64,000 nt of DNA. It comes from Pseudomonas sp. ABC1 (GTDB lineage: Bacteria; Pseudomonadota; Gammaproteobacteria; Pseudomonadales; Pseudomonadaceae). Shown one piece after another: positions 7,861 through 16,180 of this stretch. Position 1 is the first letter of the stretch, and the number at the start of each line of letters is the position of its first letter. Location: positions 3,657,501-3,721,500 of the forward strand of contig NZ_CP058349.1 in assembly GCF_013395055.1 (NCBI RefSeq). Reading direction: 5' to 3'. The notes beneath the pieces were generated by a model, which saw only the letters and a program-made list of their open reading frames with translations, had not been told where the DNA came from and ran no database searches. A program made the translations under genes and the position numbers.

Positions 7861-9945
7861 ATGTCCGAGTCACAAGCCAGGCCATCACGCTGGCAGACCA
7901 CTATTCTCTGGCCGGTTTTCATTCCTGCCGTGCTGTTCGCCACCTTGCTGGTGGTCGGCACCATCAGCAAGCCGGAGCTGGCCAACGAGGTCTTCGCTTC
8001 GATGCTGGGCTACATCACCGCCAATTTCGGTTGGTTCTATATGCTGGCGGTGTCGCTGTTCCTGATGTTCGTGGTGCTGGTGGCCTTCAGTAAATGGGGC
8101 CGTATCAAGCTGGGGCCGGACCATGCCGAGCCGCAGTACAGTTTCCCGGCCTGGTTCGCCATGCTGTTCTCCGCCGGCTACGGTATTGCCCTGCTGTTCT
8201 TCGGTGTGGCAGAGCCGGTGCTGCACTACGCCGACCCGCCCGAGGGCGCACAGGGGCAAACGCTGGATGCAGCGCGACAGGCGATGCAGATCGCCTTCTT
8301 CCACTGGGGCTTCCACATCTGGGCGATCTACGGGCTGGTCGGCCTGGTGCTGGCGTACTTCTCCTTTCGCCATGGCCTGCCGCTGGCGATCCGCTCCGCG
8401 CTCTACCCGTTGATCGGCGAGCGCATCCATGGGCCGATCGGGCATGCGGTGGATATCTTCGCCATCCTCGGCACGCTGTTCGGCATCGCCACCACCCTGG
8501 GATTGTCCGTGGCGCAGATGAATGCCGGGATGAACTACCTGTGGAGCGACATCCCGGTCAGTACCACGATGCAGATCGCCTGTATCGCCGTGATCACCAC
8601 CATGACCATGGGCTCGGTGGTGGCGGGCATGGACAAGGGCATCAAGACCCTGGCGATCCTCAACATGGTGATCGCCACGGCGTTGATGTTGTTCGTGTTC
8701 CTGGTCGGCCCGACCATCTTCATCCTCGAGACCTTCCTAGAGAACACCGGGCGTTACCTGAACAACATCGTTGAGCGCACCTTCAACCTGCAGGCCTACT
8801 CGCGCAGCGACTGGATCGGCAACTGGACGCTGTTCATCTTCGGCTGGACTATCGCCTGGGCGCCCTTCGTCGGCCTGTTCATCGCCAAGATCAGCCGGGG
8901 TCGCACCATTCGCCAGTTCGTCTTCGGCGTGATGCTGGTGCCGACCCTCTTCACCTTCTTCTGGTTCTCGGTATTCGGCGACACCGCCCTGCACCTGATC
9001 ATCAACGAGGGTTATACCTCGCTGATTGGCGAAGTGAAGGCCGATAATGCCATTGCCCTGTTCAAACTGTTCGAGCTGCTGCCGCTGACCTCCATCATCT
9101 CCGGCATCACCATCCTGCTGATCGCACTGTTCTTCGTCACCTCGGCGGACTCGGGCGCACTGGTGGTGGATTCGCTGGCTTCTGGCGGGGTGATGAACAC
9201 ACCCGCCTGGCAGCGGGCTTTCTGGGCCATTCTCAGCGGTACCCTGGCCTCGGTACTGTTGCTGGCGGGGGGGCTCAAGGCTCTGCAGAGCATGGCCATC
9301 GCCAGCGCCTTGCCGTTCGCCATCATCATGCTGCTGTCGGCCGTGGGCATGTGGCGGGCGCTGGTGATCGAGGGACACCGCGAGATGAGCATGCGCTACT
9401 CGCAGCAGGCGGGGCGCTATGCCGCACCGAACGGGCCGACCCTCTGGAAGAAGCGACTGGCCAGTATCGTCAACTTCCCGCAGCGCGACGAGGTCGAGCA
9501 TTTCGTCCGGCGCACTGTATTGCCGAGCATGATCCGCGTCGGCAAAGGCCTGGAGGAGCAGGGCTGGCCAGCCAAGGTGAGCTATGACGATGACCTGGGG
9601 CGCGCCTGGCTGGAGGTGGTCAAGCCCGAGCAGCTCGACTTCCTCTACGAGATACGCTTGCGCGAGTACGCCCGGCCTTCCTTCGCCCATCCGCAGATGG
9701 ACCGCTCCGAGGAGGCAGACGAGCAGTACTACCGGGCCGAGGTGTTCTTGCGCCGAGGAGGGCAGTCCTACGATATCTACGGCTACGACAAGGCGGAGAT
9801 CATCAGCGACATCCTCGACCAGTTCGAGAAGTACCTGCACTTCCTGCACATTTCACCCGGCAACCTGCCGTGGAACATGGCCGAGCACGATGAGATGCTT
9901 CAACAGGAGCCTGTGGACCCCTCCCTGGACAAGGGCAAGGCGTAG
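7861..9945 (+). CDS. BCCT-family transporter (BetT-like, choline/betaine type)
   Basis: A 694-residue inner-membrane carrier of the betaine/choline/carnitine family. About 12 hydrophobic segments occupy residues 15-525. The family's Trp-rich signature appears around WTLFIFGWTIAWAPFVGLF, followed by ISRGRTIRQF. A soluble C-terminal tail of about 170 residues is as long as in BetT, where it is linked to osmotic control. The start at 7861 follows AAAGGAG. An upstream in-frame ATG at 7813 lies in non-homologous leader. Choline is the likeliest substrate, but specificity is not certain. The preceding 247-bp gap holds only a short CGGGCC-GGAA-GGCCCG hairpin at 7763-7778 that I can describe. Confidence 0.9.
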   Translation: MSESQARPSRWQTTILWPVFIPAVLFATLLVVGTISKPELANEVFASMLGYITANFGWFYMLAVSLFLMFVVLVAFSKWGRIKLGPDHAEPQYSFPAWFAMLFSAGYGIALLFFGVAEPVLHYADPPEGAQGQTLDAARQAMQIAFFHWGFHIWAIYGLVGLVLAYFSFRHGLPLAIRSALYPLIGERIHGPIGHAVDIFAILGTLFGIATTLGLSVAQMNAGMNYLWSDIPVSTTMQIACIAVITTMTMGSVVAGMDKGIKTLAILNMVIATALMLFVFLVGPTIFILETFLENTGRYLNNIVERTFNLQAYSRSDWIGNWTLFIFGWTIAWAPFVGLFIAKISRGRTIRQFVFGVMLVPTLFTFFWFSVFGDTALHLIINEGYTSLIGEVKADNAIALFKLFELLPLTSIISGITILLIALFFVTSADSGALVVDSLASGGVMNTPAWQRAFWAILSGTLASVLLLAGGLKALQSMAIASALPFAIIMLLSAVGMWRALVIEGHREMSMRYSQQAGRYAAPNGPTLWKKRLASIVNFPQRDEVEHFVRRTVLPSMIRVGKGLEEQGWPAKVSYDDDLGRAWLEVVKPEQLDFLYEIRLREYARPSFAHPQMDRSEEADEQYYRAEVFLRRGGQSYDIYGYDKAEIISDILDQFEKYLHFLHISPGNLPWNMAEHDEMLQQEPVDPSLDKGKA

Positions 9946-9950
9946 TCGGT

Positions 9951-11126
9951 TCAGGCGCCCGGACGCAGGTGAAATCGCCCGCTGCCCGGCGCCAGTCGGC
10001 TGGCGATCAGCATCAGTACCAGGCTGAATATGGCCATGGCGATCCAGCTGGGTACCAGGTCATCGAAGTACTCGCGCAGCAGTCCACCCATCAGCGGGGC
10101 CAGGGCGGCGATCAGGTAGCCACCGCCCTGCACGAACGCCAGCAGGTCGCCGGCTTGTTCCGGGTCCTGCAGGTGATCCAGCGCGACGATCAGCGACAGT
10201 GGGAACAGTGCACCAATACCGACGCCCAGCAGGATGCAGATGGCGATGACCAGGGCTTGTGGGGCGAAAATCAGGCAGAGCAGCCCCGCCAGCAGGCAAC
10301 CCAGGACGATGAACAGCGGTGTGCGGCGATCCGCCCAGCGCGGCAGCAGTGTGGAAAACAGCAGCCCGGCCGCGACCTCACAGAGTGTCAGGCCTGCCAG
10401 CAACATGCCGCTGTCCACCGGGCTCCAGCCCATCGCCGTGTAATACGGCGGTAGCCAGGTGAGCACCAGTGTGTAGGCGCAGGTGGCCAACCCGAAGAAC
10501 AGCATCAGAAGCCAGGCCCGTGGCGAGCGCCGCATCAGGATTCTTCCGCCCTCCTGGCGGGCTGCGGAATCATGTTGCGGTGCCCGGCAGTAGAGCCAGG
10601 CCATGGCCGCCAGTACCGCCGGTATGGCCCAGAAACCAAGGGCCGCAGGCCAGCCGACGGGCTTGGCGAGCGATGGCGTCAGGGCGGCGGCGAACGCTGC
10701 ACCGCCCATGATGGCGCAACTGTAGAAGCCCATCAGGCGCCCGCTGTCGTTGGGTGCGCTGCGTTTGATGAATGTTGGCAGCAGGGCCTGGATCAATGCG
10801 ATGCCGGCACCTGCGAGCAAGGCGCTGGCCAGCAGCCCGGCGGCATTCGGCAGTAGCCAGCGCAGCAGGCAGCCGAAAGCGATGAGCAGGATGCCGAGCA
10901 AAATACCGTTGCCTTCCCCCAACCCCCGACGCAACTGACGTCCGGCCAGTGCGCCAAGCCCCATGACCATGATCGGCAGGGTCGTCAGCAGGCTGGCGGT
11001 TACATGGCTGATACCGGTCTGTCGCTGGATATCGTCGAGCAGCGGGCCGACGGCGCTCAGGATCGGACGCAGGTTGAGGCCCAGCAGGATCAGTATCAGC
11101 ACCGTCGGGATGCGTTCGGTTTTCAT
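9951..11126 (-). CDS. MFS transporter of the CynX/NimT type
   Basis: A 391-residue inner-membrane carrier with 12 predicted hydrophobic segments. The N-terminal LGLNLRPILSAVGPLL and the GRLMGFYSCAIMGGAAFAAAL segment are characteristic of cyanate/2-nitroimidazole-type MFS proteins. It is the second gene of a pair: its ATG overlaps the stop of the DMT transporter as TGATG. It ends 5 bp from the convergent BCCT gene. The substrate is unknown; the adjacent MarR gene suggests an inducible efflux function. Confidence 0.85.
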   Translation of the reverse strand: MKTERIPTVLILILLGLNLRPILSAVGPLLDDIQRQTGISHVTASLLTTLPIMVMGLGALAGRQLRRGLGEGNGILLGILLIAFGCLLRWLLPNAAGLLASALLAGAGIALIQALLPTFIKRSAPNDSGRLMGFYSCAIMGGAAFAAALTPSLAKPVGWPAALGFWAIPAVLAAMAWLYCRAPQHDSAARQEGGRILMRRSPRAWLLMLFFGLATCAYTLVLTWLPPYYTAMGWSPVDSGMLLAGLTLCEVAAGLLFSTLLPRWADRRTPLFIVLGCLLAGLLCLIFAPQALVIAICILLGVGIGALFPLSLIVALDHLQDPEQAGDLLAFVQGGGYLIAALAPLMGGLLREYFDDLVPSWIAMAIFSLVLMLIASRLAPGSGRFHLRPGA

Positions 11127-12034
11127 CAGGGTTTCTCCCGGGCGGGTAGTGCATTGAGACTGACCAGCAAGACACCCACGACGACCGCCAGTATCGCCAG
11201 CAGCATGGACAGGCTGGCCGATTCGCCCAGCACCCAGACCGCGAAGGCCGTGCCTGCCACCGCCGCTATTGCGCCGATCTGGCTCAGGTAAACCGCCCCG
11301 GCGATCTGCTGCAGCATGAAGTAGAGCGCATAGGTCAGGGCGAACAGCAGCACCTGCGCCGCCAGCAGGGCATGAGTCGCTGGGCTGGCGTTGCGTGGCA
11401 GCCAGTCACCGCCGGCCAGCACGATCACCGGCAGCAATTGCAGGGCGGCCGCCAGCAGCATGCCGGGCGCCAGGGACAATGCACTGGCGCCCCCCGGCCA
11501 GTGACGGCTGCGGTAGATATTGCCCAGCGCCAGCAGCAAGGGTGACGACAATAGGAGCAGTGCCCAGAAGCTCGAACCGGTGCTTCCTGCGAGTTTGTCC
11601 ATCGTCAGCAACAGGGCGCCGCTCAGGCCGCTGACCAGCCCCAGCAGACGTAGCGTGCGCAAGCGCTCCATCTTCAGCAGCAAGGCCATGATGTAAGTGA
11701 GCAGCGGAGGGAATGCCATGCAGACCGAGGCGAAACCGGCCCCGGTATGGGGGATCGCGCTGAACAGCAGGGCTTGCGGCAGGCTGGCGCTGAGCAGCGC
11801 GGCGATCAGGTAGTAGCGGAAATAGCGGGGCGCCAGGCTGGGGCGCTGTCCCTGACGAGTGGCGAGCAGGGCCAGTATCAGACCGCTACCCAGCAGGCTC
11901 AGCATCAGGAAGCTCAAGGGTTGCCAGCCGGCCGCAGTCGCCAGTTTGACCACGTTGTTGGTCAGGCCCATCAGGCCGCCGGTCCCGATCAGCAGGAGTA
12001 GTGGCAGCCAGAAGTGGGTGTGACGGTTTGCCAT
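11126..12034 (-). CDS. DMT-superfamily (EamA) transporter
   Basis: A 302-residue protein with 10 hydrophobic segments arranged as two EamA halves (about 8-140 and 150-295). Such proteins usually export small metabolites or drugs. AGGGAG precedes the ATG. It is translationally coupled to the CynX-type carrier downstream and divergent from a MarR gene, with an 18-bp inverted repeat between them, so it is probably repressed by that MarR protein. Confidence 0.85.
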   Translation of the reverse strand: MANRHTHFWLPLLLLIGTGGLMGLTNNVVKLATAAGWQPLSFLMLSLLGSGLILALLATRQGQRPSLAPRYFRYYLIAALLSASLPQALLFSAIPHTGAGFASVCMAFPPLLTYIMALLLKMERLRTLRLLGLVSGLSGALLLTMDKLAGSTGSSFWALLLLSSPLLLALGNIYRSRHWPGGASALSLAPGMLLAAALQLLPVIVLAGGDWLPRNASPATHALLAAQVLLFALTYALYFMLQQIAGAVYLSQIGAIAAVAGTAFAVWVLGESASLSMLLAILAVVVGVLLVSLNALPAREKP

Positions 12035-12083
12035 GTCGGCTCCCTTGCGTGTGGGGTATGATGGCTACAGTCTCGATGAAAAG

Positions 12084-12101
12084 TATCTTAGTATCAAGAT
12101 A
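12084..12101. promoter_or_regulatory. Candidate MarR operator
   Basis: TATCTT-AGTATC-AAGATA is a perfect 6-bp inverted repeat with a 6-bp spacer. It lies between the divergent DMT transporter (start 12034) and MarR gene (start 12115), only 13 bp before the latter. Its AT-rich palindromic form is that of MarR sites. Confidence 0.6.
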
Positions 12102-12114
12102 AATGGGGTGGCCT

Positions 12115-12600
12115 ATGTCGGATCGTGCTGAAATCGCCATTGCGCAGTGGCACGTGCAACGCCCGGACCTCGACCCGTTGCCGATGGGCATACTGGGGCG
12201 GCTGGGAGAGGCGGCCCAGGTGATCGCCCGTGATCACCTCAATCCGCTGTTCGCCGAACATGGCCTGCAATCCGGTGAATTCGACGTGCTGGCCACCCTG
12301 CGCCGATCGGGGGAGCCGTATGCGCTGACACCGACCGTGCTGTATGAAAGCGCCATGATTTCGTCCGGTGGCATGACCAACCGTATCGACCGTCTGGAAA
12401 AAGCTGGGCTGATCGAGCGTCGCAAGCACCCTCATGATCGCCGTGGCGTGCTGGTGGCGCTGACGGAGCAGGGCTTCGCGCTGATCGAGAATCTTATGAC
12501 GCTGCACGTGGCGAACGAGCAGCGGGTTCTGGCGGGAATGAGCAGGGAAGAGCAGCAGCGGCTCTACGACTTGCTGGGCAAGTTGCTCAGGAGCGGCTAG
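12115..12600 (+). CDS. MarR-family transcriptional regulator
   Basis: A 161-residue winged-helix regulator. The helix-turn-helix region is about residues 60-90 (LTPTVLYESAMISSGGMTNRIDRLEKAGLI), and the wing is RRKHPHDRRGVLVALT with the family's conserved DRRG. The start at 12115 follows GGGGTGG; an upstream in-frame ATG (12103) lies within that site. Divergent from a two-gene transporter operon, it most likely represses those transporters and itself until a ligand binds. Confidence 0.9.
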   Translation: MSDRAEIAIAQWHVQRPDLDPLPMGILGRLGEAAQVIARDHLNPLFAEHGLQSGEFDVLATLRRSGEPYALTPTVLYESAMISSGGMTNRIDRLEKAGLIERRKHPHDRRGVLVALTEQGFALIENLMTLHVANEQRVLAGMSREEQQRLYDLLGKLLRSG

Positions 12601-12606
12601 CGGAAC

Positions 12607-12638
12607 GCTCGATGCCTTGTGAGGAGATGGCATCGAGC
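12607..12638. terminator. Hairpin between convergent MarR and ABC-F genes
   Basis: A 10-bp perfect stem, GCTCGATGCC (12607-12616) and GGCATCGAGC (12629-12638), with a 12-nt loop and no T-tract. It could attenuate transcription from either side. A copy of the GGTGCGC palindrome follows at once. Confidence 0.4.
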
Positions 12639-12643
12639 ACCCA

Positions 12644-12660
12644 GGTGCGCATGGCGCACC
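12644..12660. repeat. Palindromic repeat, copy 1 of 10
   Basis: GGTGCGC-ATG-GCGCACC. This is one of ten copies of a GGTGCGC-N3-GCGCACC palindrome found between genes in this window. It lies between the convergent MarR and ABC-F genes. Confidence 0.85.
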
Positions 12661-12680
12661 CGATGCAACGTTGCTGGTTG

Positions 12681-14270
12681 CTAGACCTGCACGCCCTGGC
12701 TGCGCAGGTAGTCGTCGTAGCTGCCGCTGAAGTCGGTCACGCCGTTTTCCGACAGCTCGATGATGCGGGTAGCCAGGGAGCTGACGAACTCGCGGTCATG
12801 GCTGACGAAGATCAGCGTGCCCGGGTAGTTCTCCAGCGCCAGGTTGAGCGCCTCGATGGATTCCATGTCCAGGTGGTTGGTCGGCTCGTCCATCACCAGC
12901 ACGTTGGGTTTCTGCAGGATCAGCTTGCCGAACAGCATGCGGCCCTGCTCGCCACCTGAGATCACCTTCACCGACTTCTGGATTTCATCGTTGGAAAACA
13001 GCATGCGGCCGAGGGTGCCACGGATCAGTTGTTCGCCGCCCTGGGTCCACTGGCCCATCCAGTCGAACAGCGTGACGTCATCGCTGAAGTCGTCGGCGTG
13101 ATCCTGGGCGAAGTAACCGACGTCGGCACTCTCGGTCCATTTCACCTCGCCGGCCATGGCTGGCATGTCGCCGACCAGGGTGCGCAATAGCGTGGTCTTG
13201 CCGATGCCGTTCGGGCCGATGATCGCAACGCGTTCGCCTGCTTCGATCTGCATGCTGAGGTTCTTGAACAGCGGTGTGCCGTCGTAACCCTGGCTCACTT
13301 TCTCCAGCGTGACGGCCTGGCGGTGCAGTTTCTTGGTCTGCTCGAAACGGATGAATGGGCTGACCCGGCTGGAAGGCTTGACCTCGGCCAGTTGAATCTT
13401 GTCGATCTGTTTGGCCCGCGAGGTGGCTTGCTTGGCCTTGGAGGCGTTGGCGGAGAAGCGGCTGACGAAGGTCTGCAGCTCGGCGATCTGCGCCTTCTTC
13501 TTGGCATTGTCCGACAGCAGTTGCTCGCGCGCCTGGGTGGCGGCGGTCATGTACTCGTCGTAGTTACCGGGGAACAGTCGCAGCTCGCCGTAATCCAGGT
13601 CGGCCATGTGCGTGCACACGCTGTTGAGGAAGTGGCGGTCGTGGGAAATGATGATCATGGTGCTGTTGCGCGCCGTGAGGACGCTTTCCAGCCAGCGGAT
13701 GGTGTTGATATCCAGGTGGTTGGTCGGTTCGTCCAGCAGCAGCACTTCCGGGTCGGAGAACAGTGCCTGGGCCAGCAGCACGCGCAGTTTCCAGCCTGGC
13801 GCCACGGCGCTCATCGGACCGAAATGCTGGTCGAGGGGAATACCCAGGCCCAGCAGCAGTTCGCCGGCACGGGACTCGGCGGTATAGCCGTCGAACTCGG
13901 CGAACTGCACTTCCAGCTCGGCCACGGCCATGCCGTCGTCCTCGGTCATTTCCGGCAGCGAGTAGATGCGGTCACGCTCGGCCTTGACCTGCCAGAGCTC
14001 TTCATGGCCCATGATCACGGTGTCGATGACCGTGAAGTCTTCATAGGCGAACTGGTCCTGGCGCAGTTTGCCCAGGCGAACATTGGGCTCCAGCATCACC
14101 TGGCCGCCCGAAGGCTCCAGCTCGCCGCCGAGGATCTTCATGAACGTCGACTTGCCGCAGCCGTTGGCGCCGATCAGGCCGTAGCGATTGCCTCCGGCGA
14201 ACTTGACGGAAACGTTTTCGAACAGCGGCTTGGCGCCGAACTGCATGGTGATGTTGGCAGTGGAAATCAA
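12681..14270 (-). CDS. ybiT: ABC-F family ATPase, YbiT type
   Basis: A 529-residue soluble protein with two ABC domains and no membrane segment, the ABC-F layout of ribosome-associated translation factors. Walker A motifs are GANGCGKST (about 35-43) and GPNGIGKTT (about 350). Walker B segments are LLLDEPTNHLD and LVMDEPTNHLD. The signature regions are APGWKLRVLLAQAL and SGGEQGRMLF. The inter-domain linker (about 240-300) is lysine- and arginine-rich. APGWKLR and the overall length match YbiT rather than EttA, Uup or YheS. The start that fits the family N-terminus (ISTANITMQFGAKPLF) is a TTG at 14270. Confidence 0.92.
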   Translation of the reverse strand: MISTANITMQFGAKPLFENVSVKFAGGNRYGLIGANGCGKSTFMKILGGELEPSGGQVMLEPNVRLGKLRQDQFAYEDFTVIDTVIMGHEELWQVKAERDRIYSLPEMTEDDGMAVAELEVQFAEFDGYTAESRAGELLLGLGIPLDQHFGPMSAVAPGWKLRVLLAQALFSDPEVLLLDEPTNHLDINTIRWLESVLTARNSTMIIISHDRHFLNSVCTHMADLDYGELRLFPGNYDEYMTAATQAREQLLSDNAKKKAQIAELQTFVSRFSANASKAKQATSRAKQIDKIQLAEVKPSSRVSPFIRFEQTKKLHRQAVTLEKVSQGYDGTPLFKNLSMQIEAGERVAIIGPNGIGKTTLLRTLVGDMPAMAGEVKWTESADVGYFAQDHADDFSDDVTLFDWMGQWTQGGEQLIRGTLGRMLFSNDEIQKSVKVISGGEQGRMLFGKLILQKPNVLVMDEPTNHLDMESIEALNLALENYPGTLIFVSHDREFVSSLATRIIELSENGVTDFSGSYDDYLRSQGVQV

Positions 14271-14713
14271 AGGACTCTATCTCGCGGTTATCAGGGGAGT
14301 GCGTCTTGGCTCGGGACACATCTGGGGCAAGATCCAATTGCCTGTCTCTGCCCAGTTGCTTGTGCCGGACCGCTGACGATCATGGCAGTCATCAAACGCA
14401 CGGTTGCACAAGCGTGGCGCGCATTGTACGGAGGTCGGTCGCGAATACCCAGCGCCTTTGGGGTGGTGTGCGATGGGATGTGCGGGCTGTGTGCCTGCAA
14501 CGTCGGTGATCGGCGCAGGTCTTGAGGTCCATTGCCAGGGCTGGCAGCTCTCTGCCGCTTGCGGCAAGGAGCCCGCTGAAGCGTTCAGGTGGGAAAAGGA
14601 AAGAGGGTGCCGCTTCAGTGGCCTTGCCGGGAGGCATGTGCGGATGGCGTCGATTCGATGGATTGGAACGATGCTTGCTTGATCGCCCGCGGAAATCACG
14701 ACAAGCCAAGGGG
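14271..14713. other. 443-bp intergenic region between ABC-F and the small sigma-54 gene
   Basis: Apart from the sigma-54 promoter described separately I see no gene here. Open frames in this stretch have no recognisable protein features. It must also hold the promoter of the leftward ABC-F gene, for which I see no clear -35/-10 pair. Confidence 0.5.
14664..14680 (+). promoter_or_regulatory. Sigma-54 (RpoN) promoter
   Basis: TGGAACG-ATGC-TTGCTT: the -24 GG is at 14665-14666 and the -12 GC at 14677-14678, exactly 10 bp apart. It differs from the TGGCACG-N4-TTGCW consensus at one main position. It lies about 35-40 bp upstream of the next start codon and points toward it. Confidence 0.75.
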
Positions 14714-15223
14714 ATGAACATGAGAATTGACAGTGGAGATACCCAACTGCTCGCCAGCCAGCGTCGCTCCGAGAGCAATGCGGGTACGGGCGCAACCGGG
14801 GCATCGTCGTTCTCCAGCGTGCTGGCCGAGAAGCTCCAGCAGACAACCGGGTCTTTGGCGACTTCCCATGAGTCTGTGCAGGCCGAGCCGCTGGACTTCA
14901 CGAACATGACAGCCAGTACATTATTTGAAACGGTCAACGGATTGATTCGCAGCGGCCAACTGGACCTCGATGACACCACGTCACTGGTCGGAATGATGTC
15001 GCCGTCATCGGCGCTGGCCAAGGTGAATTACGATGGTGCTGCAGTGGCATACGAGGATAAGGCCGTGGACTTCTTCGCGAAAATCCAGGCGGGCATCGAA
15101 GGTGCGCTTTCTCGCAATGAGAAAGGTAGCGCCGCTGGTTTGCAGCGAGCTGCCGATGCGCTGGCCCGGTTCCAGGGGCAGTCGGTGACTCGGATTGGCA
15201 CTGGTCTCGACGCTCAAGCCTGA
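14714..15223 (+). CDS. Small protein of unknown function under a sigma-54 promoter
   Basis: About 169 residues, or 167 if the second ATG (14720) is used. AAGGGG just upstream suits the second one better. No signal peptide and no membrane segment. The N-terminal third is Ser/Gly/Thr-rich and probably disordered (residues 5-40). The rest is helical, with MTASTLFETVNGLIRSGQLDLDD and an Ala-rich C-terminal helix (AAGLQRAADALARFQG). I do not recognise a family. The RpoN promoter suggests links to motility, nitrogen or surface functions, as is common for RpoN targets in Pseudomonas. It is convergent with endonuclease I. Confidence 0.7.
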   Translation: MNMRIDSGDTQLLASQRRSESNAGTGATGASSFSSVLAEKLQQTTGSLATSHESVQAEPLDFTNMTASTLFETVNGLIRSGQLDLDDTTSLVGMMSPSSALAKVNYDGAAVAYEDKAVDFFAKIQAGIEGALSRNEKGSAAGLQRAADALARFQGQSVTRIGTGLDAQA

Positions 15224-15247
15224 TACGGGCTGCTGGCTGCTCACGTG

Positions 15248-15967
15248 TCAACGGGCGTTGACCGCCTTCATCAGGCCGGCACAGAGTTCCGGCCGTACGC
15301 TGCCTACGTAAGGGTTGCCCCAGCCCATGGCGCAGGACACCAGTTGATTGCGCTGGCGTTCCCACTGTTGTGGCGGGTAGCTCTTGTGCCAGGCGGTGAA
15401 CAGCTTGCGCTCCTGCGCCGACAGCCTGAGCCTGTAACGGTCGGCCATGTAGAAGTGGGTGCGGGCGATCATGCCGCGGATGGCCTGGCGCGGCATGACC
15501 TTGCGCGCCTTGAAGTCGACCACCATCTGGCACTGGCCATACTGGTGGGGCTTCTGTGCCAGCCAGCCGAATTGGTAATTGGAACGGTCGCCGTTCACTT
15601 CCCCGATGCTGGGCACCAGGTTGTGCAGGTCGGCTTCCGCTTTGCGGAAGGTGGCGTCGTTGGCCGTGCAGTTCTTCCGCCCGCCGTTTTTCCAGCACTG
15701 GCGCTGGTGGCCGATCTGCCAGGCGGTGACGATATGTTCCCACTCGATACGGGACGCCGTGCGGGCGTTCTTGCGCGGTGTGTAGCCGCAACTCTTGAGG
15801 TCGACCTGGTTGCCCTTGTACTTGCAGCCGCAATAGAACTCGGTGGCCTGGAGGGCATACAGCGGGCGGGCGATCTTCTTGGCCTCGCTGAACGAGGCAG
15901 GTGCAGCGTGGCTGGTGAGGGAGGCAACGGCGAGAAGGGGCAGCAGTGGACGTATCGAGCGGAGCAT
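15248..15967 (-). CDS. endA: Endonuclease I, periplasmic/secreted non-specific nuclease
   Basis: A 239-residue protein with a signal peptide (about 1-21, MLRSIRPLLPLLAVASLTSHA). The His-Me finger nuclease core is visible as RIEWEHIVTAWQIG and DLHNLVPSIGEVNGDRSNYQFG. Several cysteines (CGCKYKG, KSCGY, QCWKNGGRKNC) probably form disulfides, as expected for an exported enzyme. It degrades DNA outside the cytoplasm. The ATG at 15967 is chosen because it begins the signal peptide; the open frame upstream runs through a palindromic repeat. Confidence 0.93.
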   Translation of the reverse strand: MLRSIRPLLPLLAVASLTSHAAPASFSEAKKIARPLYALQATEFYCGCKYKGNQVDLKSCGYTPRKNARTASRIEWEHIVTAWQIGHQRQCWKNGGRKNCTANDATFRKAEADLHNLVPSIGEVNGDRSNYQFGWLAQKPHQYGQCQMVVDFKARKVMPRQAIRGMIARTHFYMADRYRLRLSAQERKLFTAWHKSYPPQQWERQRNQLVSCAMGWGNPYVGSVRPELCAGLMKAVNAR

Positions 15968-16058
15968 GGCGACCTGAAAAAGCGTCGGATTATAGCCATG
16001 ATGCGCTGGTGAGGGGCCAGCATGGGCTTGGTTCTTGCGTCTTTCACCCTCTCCCCAG

Positions 16059-16082
16059 CCCTCTCCCGCAAGTGGGAGAGGG
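16059..16082. repeat. REP-type palindrome
   Basis: A 9-bp perfect stem, CCCTCTCCC (16059-16067) and GGGAGAGGG (16074-16082), with loop GCAAGT, preceded by an extra CACCCTCTCCCC. This pyrimidine-rich palindrome is a common dispersed extragenic element in proteobacteria. It lies between endA and the rhodanese gene and occurs once in this window. Confidence 0.8.
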
Positions 16083-16180
16083 GGTAACGGCGGGCTCTGC
16101 ACATGAATATCCGAGTGCTCTGTTCATATGAGCAAACATGACGATCTCCATGGGATTACCCTGCACAGACGAGAGGCCTG

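Noticed and set aside
13323..14525. A 400-residue plus-strand frame opposite the ABC-F gene
   Set aside because: The minus strand encodes an intact two-domain ATPase; the opposing frame is its shadow.
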